Positions 40,593 to 43,628 of a stretch of 43,628 nucleotides of DNA are shown here, one piece after another. How positions within the stretch are numbered: position 1 is the stretch's first letter; each line of letters begins with the position of its first letter. A model generated the notes under the pieces. The model made no database searches. It saw only the letters and a program-made list of their open reading frames with translations, and was not told the DNA's origin. The DNA lies in the NCBI GenBank assembly GCA_947364595.1, contig CANATJ010000004.1, forward strand, positions 1-43,628, written 5' to 3'. This DNA comes from an uncultured Bacillota bacterium. GTDB taxonomy: Bacteria > Bacillota_I > Bacilli_A > RF39 > UBA660. The position numbers and the translations under genes were made by a program.

Positions 40593-42356
40593 ATGTTAAA
40601 ACTTTTTAAAAATTTTAAGAAAAAAGATATATTTTTAATTCTTATATCTATAATTCTAATTGTATTTCAAGTGTGGCTTGATTTAAGAATGCCTGATTAT
40701 ATGTCAGAAATAACCGTATTAGTACAAACAGAGGGTAGTGAATTAAAAGATATATTATTAAACGGTGGCTATATGATGCTTTGTGCACTGGGAAGTTTAA
40801 TATCTGCAATTATTGTAGGATATTTAGCATCCAATATATCTGCAAGTTTTTCTATGAAGGTAAGAAAAAAATTATTTGATAAAATTGAAAATTTAGGAAT
40901 TAATGAAGTAAAACAATTTTCTACAAGTAGTTTAATTACTAGAACAACTAATGATATTACTCAAATACAAATGTTAATATCTATGGGGTTACAATTAATG
41001 ATTAAAGCTCCTATAACTGCGATTTGGGCAATAACTAAAATTTTAAACAAATCATGGCAGTGGAGTGCTATTACAGCAGTAGCAGTAGTAATTTTACTTT
41101 CAACGATTATTACTTTAATGGTTATTGTATTACCAAGATTTAAAAAGGTACAAAAATTAATTGATAAAATTAATGGTGTTACAAGAGAAAACTTAACAGG
41201 AATTCGTGTAGTTCGTGCTTTTAATGCTGAAAAATATCAAGAAGAAAAATTTGAAAAAACAAATACAGAATTAACAAATATGCAATTATTTAATCAAAAA
41301 GCATTTTCTGTAATGTCGCCAGTTATGTATTTAATTATGTATTTTTTAACATTATCAATTTATTTTGTTGGAGCTTATTTAATAAAAGGAGCTTTAATGA
41401 GCGATAAATTAATATTATTTGGTGATATGGTAGTATTTTCAAGTTATGCTATGCAAGTGATAATGTCATTTTTAATGTTAGCTATGATATTTATGATGTT
41501 ACCAAGAGCTCAAGTTTCAGCAGTTCGTATTAATGAAGTTTTAGATACAGAAATTAGTATCAAAGATGGCCTTTTGGAAAATATAAATACAAATCAAACT
41601 GGCACAGTAGAGTTTAAAAATGTATCATTTAAATATCCAGATGCTGAAGAATATTTATTAAAAAATATTTCATTTAAAGCTAATAAAGGAGAAACTGTTG
41701 CTTTTATTGGCTCAACTGGTTCTGGCAAGTCTACTTTAATAAATTTAGTACCAAGATTTTATGATGTTACCGATGGTGAGATATTAGTTGATGGTATAAA
41801 TGTAAAAGACTATAAGCAAAATGAATTAAGAAATAAGATGGGTTATGTTCCACAAAAAGCTGTTATTTTTAATGGAACGGTAAATTCAAATGTAGCTTAT
41901 GGTGATAATGGAAAAGAAAAAATAACTAAAGAAAAAATAAAAGAAGCGATTAATGTTGCTCAAGCTACAGAATTTATAGAAAAAATGAAAAATAAATATG
42001 ATTCACATATTGCCCAAGGAGGTAGCAATATAAGTGGTGGTCAAAAACAAAGAATAGCTATAGCTAGAGCTATTGCAAAAGATCCTGAAATATATATATT
42101 TGATGATTCATTTAGCGCCTTGGATTATAAAACAGATGCAACATTACGTCATGAATTAAAAAAATATACAAAAGATGCTACAAGTTTAATTGTTGCTCAA
42201 AGAATTGGAACAATTATGAATGCTGATAAAATTATTGTGCTTGATAATGGTAATTGTGTTGGAATTGGAACGCATAAACAGTTATTAAAAAGTTGCGAAG
42301 TTTATAAACAAATAGCAATGTCACAACTTTCAAAGGAGGAACTAGAAAATGCATAA
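40593..42356 (+). CDS. Heterodimeric ABC exporter, subunit with degenerate catalytic residue
   Basis: This is a 587-residue half-transporter. The membrane domain (about 1-320) includes the coupling segment ITRTTNDITQIQ, typical of multidrug-type exporters. The nucleotide-binding domain has Walker A IGSTGSGKST (about 371-380), Q-loop GYVPQKAVIF, signature NISGGQKQRIAIARA and Walker B IYIFDDSFSALD. The catalytic Glu after Walker B is Asp, as in the non-canonical partner of BmrC/D-type heterodimers. The switch residue is Gln (LIVAQRIGT) instead of His. ATG 40593 follows AGAAAGGAAAATG. Its 3' end overlaps the partner gene by 8 bases. The substrate is unknown. Confidence 0.93.
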   Translation: MLKLFKNFKKKDIFLILISIILIVFQVWLDLRMPDYMSEITVLVQTEGSELKDILLNGGYMMLCALGSLISAIIVGYLASNISASFSMKVRKKLFDKIENLGINEVKQFSTSSLITRTTNDITQIQMLISMGLQLMIKAPITAIWAITKILNKSWQWSAITAVAVVILLSTIITLMVIVLPRFKKVQKLIDKINGVTRENLTGIRVVRAFNAEKYQEEKFEKTNTELTNMQLFNQKAFSVMSPVMYLIMYFLTLSIYFVGAYLIKGALMSDKLILFGDMVVFSSYAMQVIMSFLMLAMIFMMLPRAQVSAVRINEVLDTEISIKDGLLENINTNQTGTVEFKNVSFKYPDAEEYLLKNISFKANKGETVAFIGSTGSGKSTLINLVPRFYDVTDGEILVDGINVKDYKQNELRNKMGYVPQKAVIFNGTVNSNVAYGDNGKEKITKEKIKEAINVAQATEFIEKMKNKYDSHIAQGGSNISGGQKQRIAIARAIAKDPEIYIFDDSFSALDYKTDATLRHELKKYTKDATSLIVAQRIGTIMNADKIIVLDNGNCVGIGTHKQLLKSCEVYKQIAMSQLSKEELENA

Positions 42357-43628
42357 TAGGGGAAATTCAACAGAAAGATCAAAAGACTTTGTTGGTTCTA
42401 TAAAAAGGTTACTAAAAGAGTTAAAAAGTTTTAAAATATTCATTTTTGTAGCTTTAATATTAGCGACTACTGGTTCTATACTTTCAATCATTGCTCCAAA
42501 TCAATTATCAAAACTTACAGATACTATATCTCAGGGATTAATTGTAAAGACTGAGAATATCAAACAAATTACTGAAATGACAACTAAAAATTTGTCAAAT
42601 CTTGATCCTAAAATTATTATGACAAGTTCAAAACTAAGTGCTCAAGAAAAATCACAATTTATGAATATATTAAAGGATATAGATAAAAATGATCAGAAAA
42701 AATTATTAAAAAATTTATCATCCCTTTCAAATAATACTTTAAATTTAGTATTACCAGAAATAAAAGTAGATGGACAAAAAATATCTTCAAAAGATCAATT
42801 AGAATATTTAAATATTTTAAGTAATTTGGATGAGAAATCATCTGCTGAAAAATTATATAAAAATATTGATAAAATGCCAAAATCTATTCAAAAGGTTATA
42901 AAACCATATATGAATATGAACAAAATAAAGAATATATCTTTGTTCTTAGCAATAATGTATTTAATTAGTGCTTTATTCGAATTTATAGAATCAATATTAA
43001 TGACTGATGTATCAAATAATTTTGCTAAAAAATTAAGATCAAGAATTTCAGTCAAAATAAATAAACTACCACTTAAATATTTTGATAAACATCAAACTGG
43101 TGATATACTTTCAAGAGTTACAAACGATGTTGATACTATAGCACAGTCGATGAATCAATCATTATCGACCTTAGTTAGTGCTATTACATTATTTGTTGGG
43201 ACTATTATAATGATGTTTTATACAAACTGGATTATGGCTTTAACAGCAATTATTGCCAGTTTAATAGGGTTTGTATTTATGTTTATTATTCTTGGAAAAT
43301 CACAAAAATATTTTGTACAAAGACAAGTAGAATTAGGTAAATTAAATTCCCATATTGAAGAAACATATTCAGGTTTATTAGTAGTAAAAGCATATAATGG
43401 TAAAAATGATTCAGATAAAAAATTTGATAAATATAATAGAAGCGTATATGAAGCAAATAGAAAAAGCCAATTTTTATCAGGTTTAATGATGCCACTTATG
43501 AATTTTATTGGAAACTTTGGTTATGTGGCAGTATGTATAGTAGGAGCTATTTTAACAACTAATAATATTATTACTTTTGGTGTAATAGTAGCATTTATTA
43601 CTTATGTTAGATTATTTACATCACCACT
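42349..43628 (+). CDS. Heterodimeric ABC exporter, partner subunit (partial, runs off window)
   Basis: An open frame starts at ATG 42349 behind AAAGGAGGAACT, overlapping the previous gene by 8 bases. It stays open to the end of the window (426 codons seen). TM1 covers about residues 28-52 (FIFVALILATTGSILSIIAP). A hydrophilic stretch of about 140 residues with Lys/Asn/Ser follows (about 53-194), far longer than a normal first loop. Then come TM2 (SLFLAIMYLISALFEFIE), the typical PLKYFDKHQTGDILSRVTNDVDTI coupling region and further helices. The nucleotide-binding domain lies outside the window. It should carry the complete catalytic site, to complement the degenerate partner. Confidence 0.92.
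   Translation, partial: MHNRGNSTERSKDFVGSIKRLLKELKSFKIFIFVALILATTGSILSIIAPNQLSKLTDTISQGLIVKTENIKQITEMTTKNLSNLDPKIIMTSSKLSAQEKSQFMNILKDIDKNDQKKLLKNLSSLSNNTLNLVLPEIKVDGQKISSKDQLEYLNILSNLDEKSSAEKLYKNIDKMPKSIQKVIKPYMNMNKIKNISLFLAIMYLISALFEFIESILMTDVSNNFAKKLRSRISVKINKLPLKYFDKHQTGDILSRVTNDVDTIAQSMNQSLSTLVSAITLFVGTIIMMFYTNWIMALTAIIASLIGFVFMFIILGKSQKYFVQRQVELGKLNSHIEETYSGLLVVKAYNGKNDSDKKFDKYNRSVYEANRKSQFLSGLMMPLMNFIGNFGYVAVCIVGAILTTNNIITFGVIVAFITYVRLFTSP

Noticed and set aside
1-43628. CRISPR array, rRNA genes or a complete phage/IS element
   Set aside because: No regularly spaced repeats, rRNA signatures, transposase or phage structural genes were recognised.

Overview
This window reads as chromosomal DNA from a very AT-rich low-GC Gram-positive bacterium. 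The standard code is used: TGA serves as a stop and tryptophan is TGG. The ribosome binding sites (AGGAGG-like), the gene order and the protein sequences point to the Bacilli side of the Firmicutes/Mycoplasmatota, most like the small-genome uncultured gut lineages near RF39 and the Erysipelotrichales. That placement is inferred from family resemblance; no search was run. Spore-former families (SpoVS, a YjcZ-like tiny membrane protein, a YqfQ-like protein) sit beside genes for a Gram-positive competence and type IV pilus apparatus (ComEA, ComEC, a tail-less SSB, PilC, PilD).

Layout. 1-3.4 kb: tRNA-Gly and spoVS on the minus strand, then an unknown gene driving sufU-sufB and a small membrane-anchored protein. 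3.5-5.9 kb: ssb, a two-repeat hypothetical protein, tcdA and an overlapping unknown gene. 5.9-18.7 kb: the transcription-translation cluster secE-nusG / rplK-rplA / rplJ-rplL-methyltransferase / rpoB-rpoC. It is interrupted by a sortase plus membrane-protein pair between nusG and rplK, and it carries L1-like and L10 leader RNAs and several near-consensus promoters. 18.8-24.2 kb: two small unknown genes between repeated terminators, a short smc and a YbiT-type ABC-F ATPase. 24.2-26.8 kb (minus): a divergent arylsulfotransferase, peptide deformylase and the YjcZ-like gene. 26.9-32.4 kb: an ftsW-like gene, comEA, and a comEC broken by a frameshift in an A8 run. These are followed by a dinD cassette bracketed by an exact 30-bp repeat of the comEC 3' end, and then by a decayed second comEC tail. 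32.4-36.7 kb: two hypotheticals, then dnaG-rpoD-trmK. 36.7-43.6 kb: yqfQ-like (minus), pilC-pilD, queH, and a heterodimeric ABC exporter whose second gene runs off the window.

How the genes work together. Most of the window is housekeeping: transcription, ribosomal proteins, Fe-S assembly, tRNA modification (TcdA, TrmK, QueH), replication priming, chromosome organisation and cell-wall synthesis. The accessory parts that stand out are the comEC-dinD junction, which looks like repeated insertion at a gene end, the sortase pair inside a normally invariant ribosomal cluster, and the PilC with a long N-terminal membrane/coiled-coil extension. Several core proteins carry unusual changes: Asn at the rifampicin-critical RpoB position (E. 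coli 526), an ABC-F protein with one composite ATP site apparently lost, and an SMC about 200 residues shorter than the Bacillus protein.
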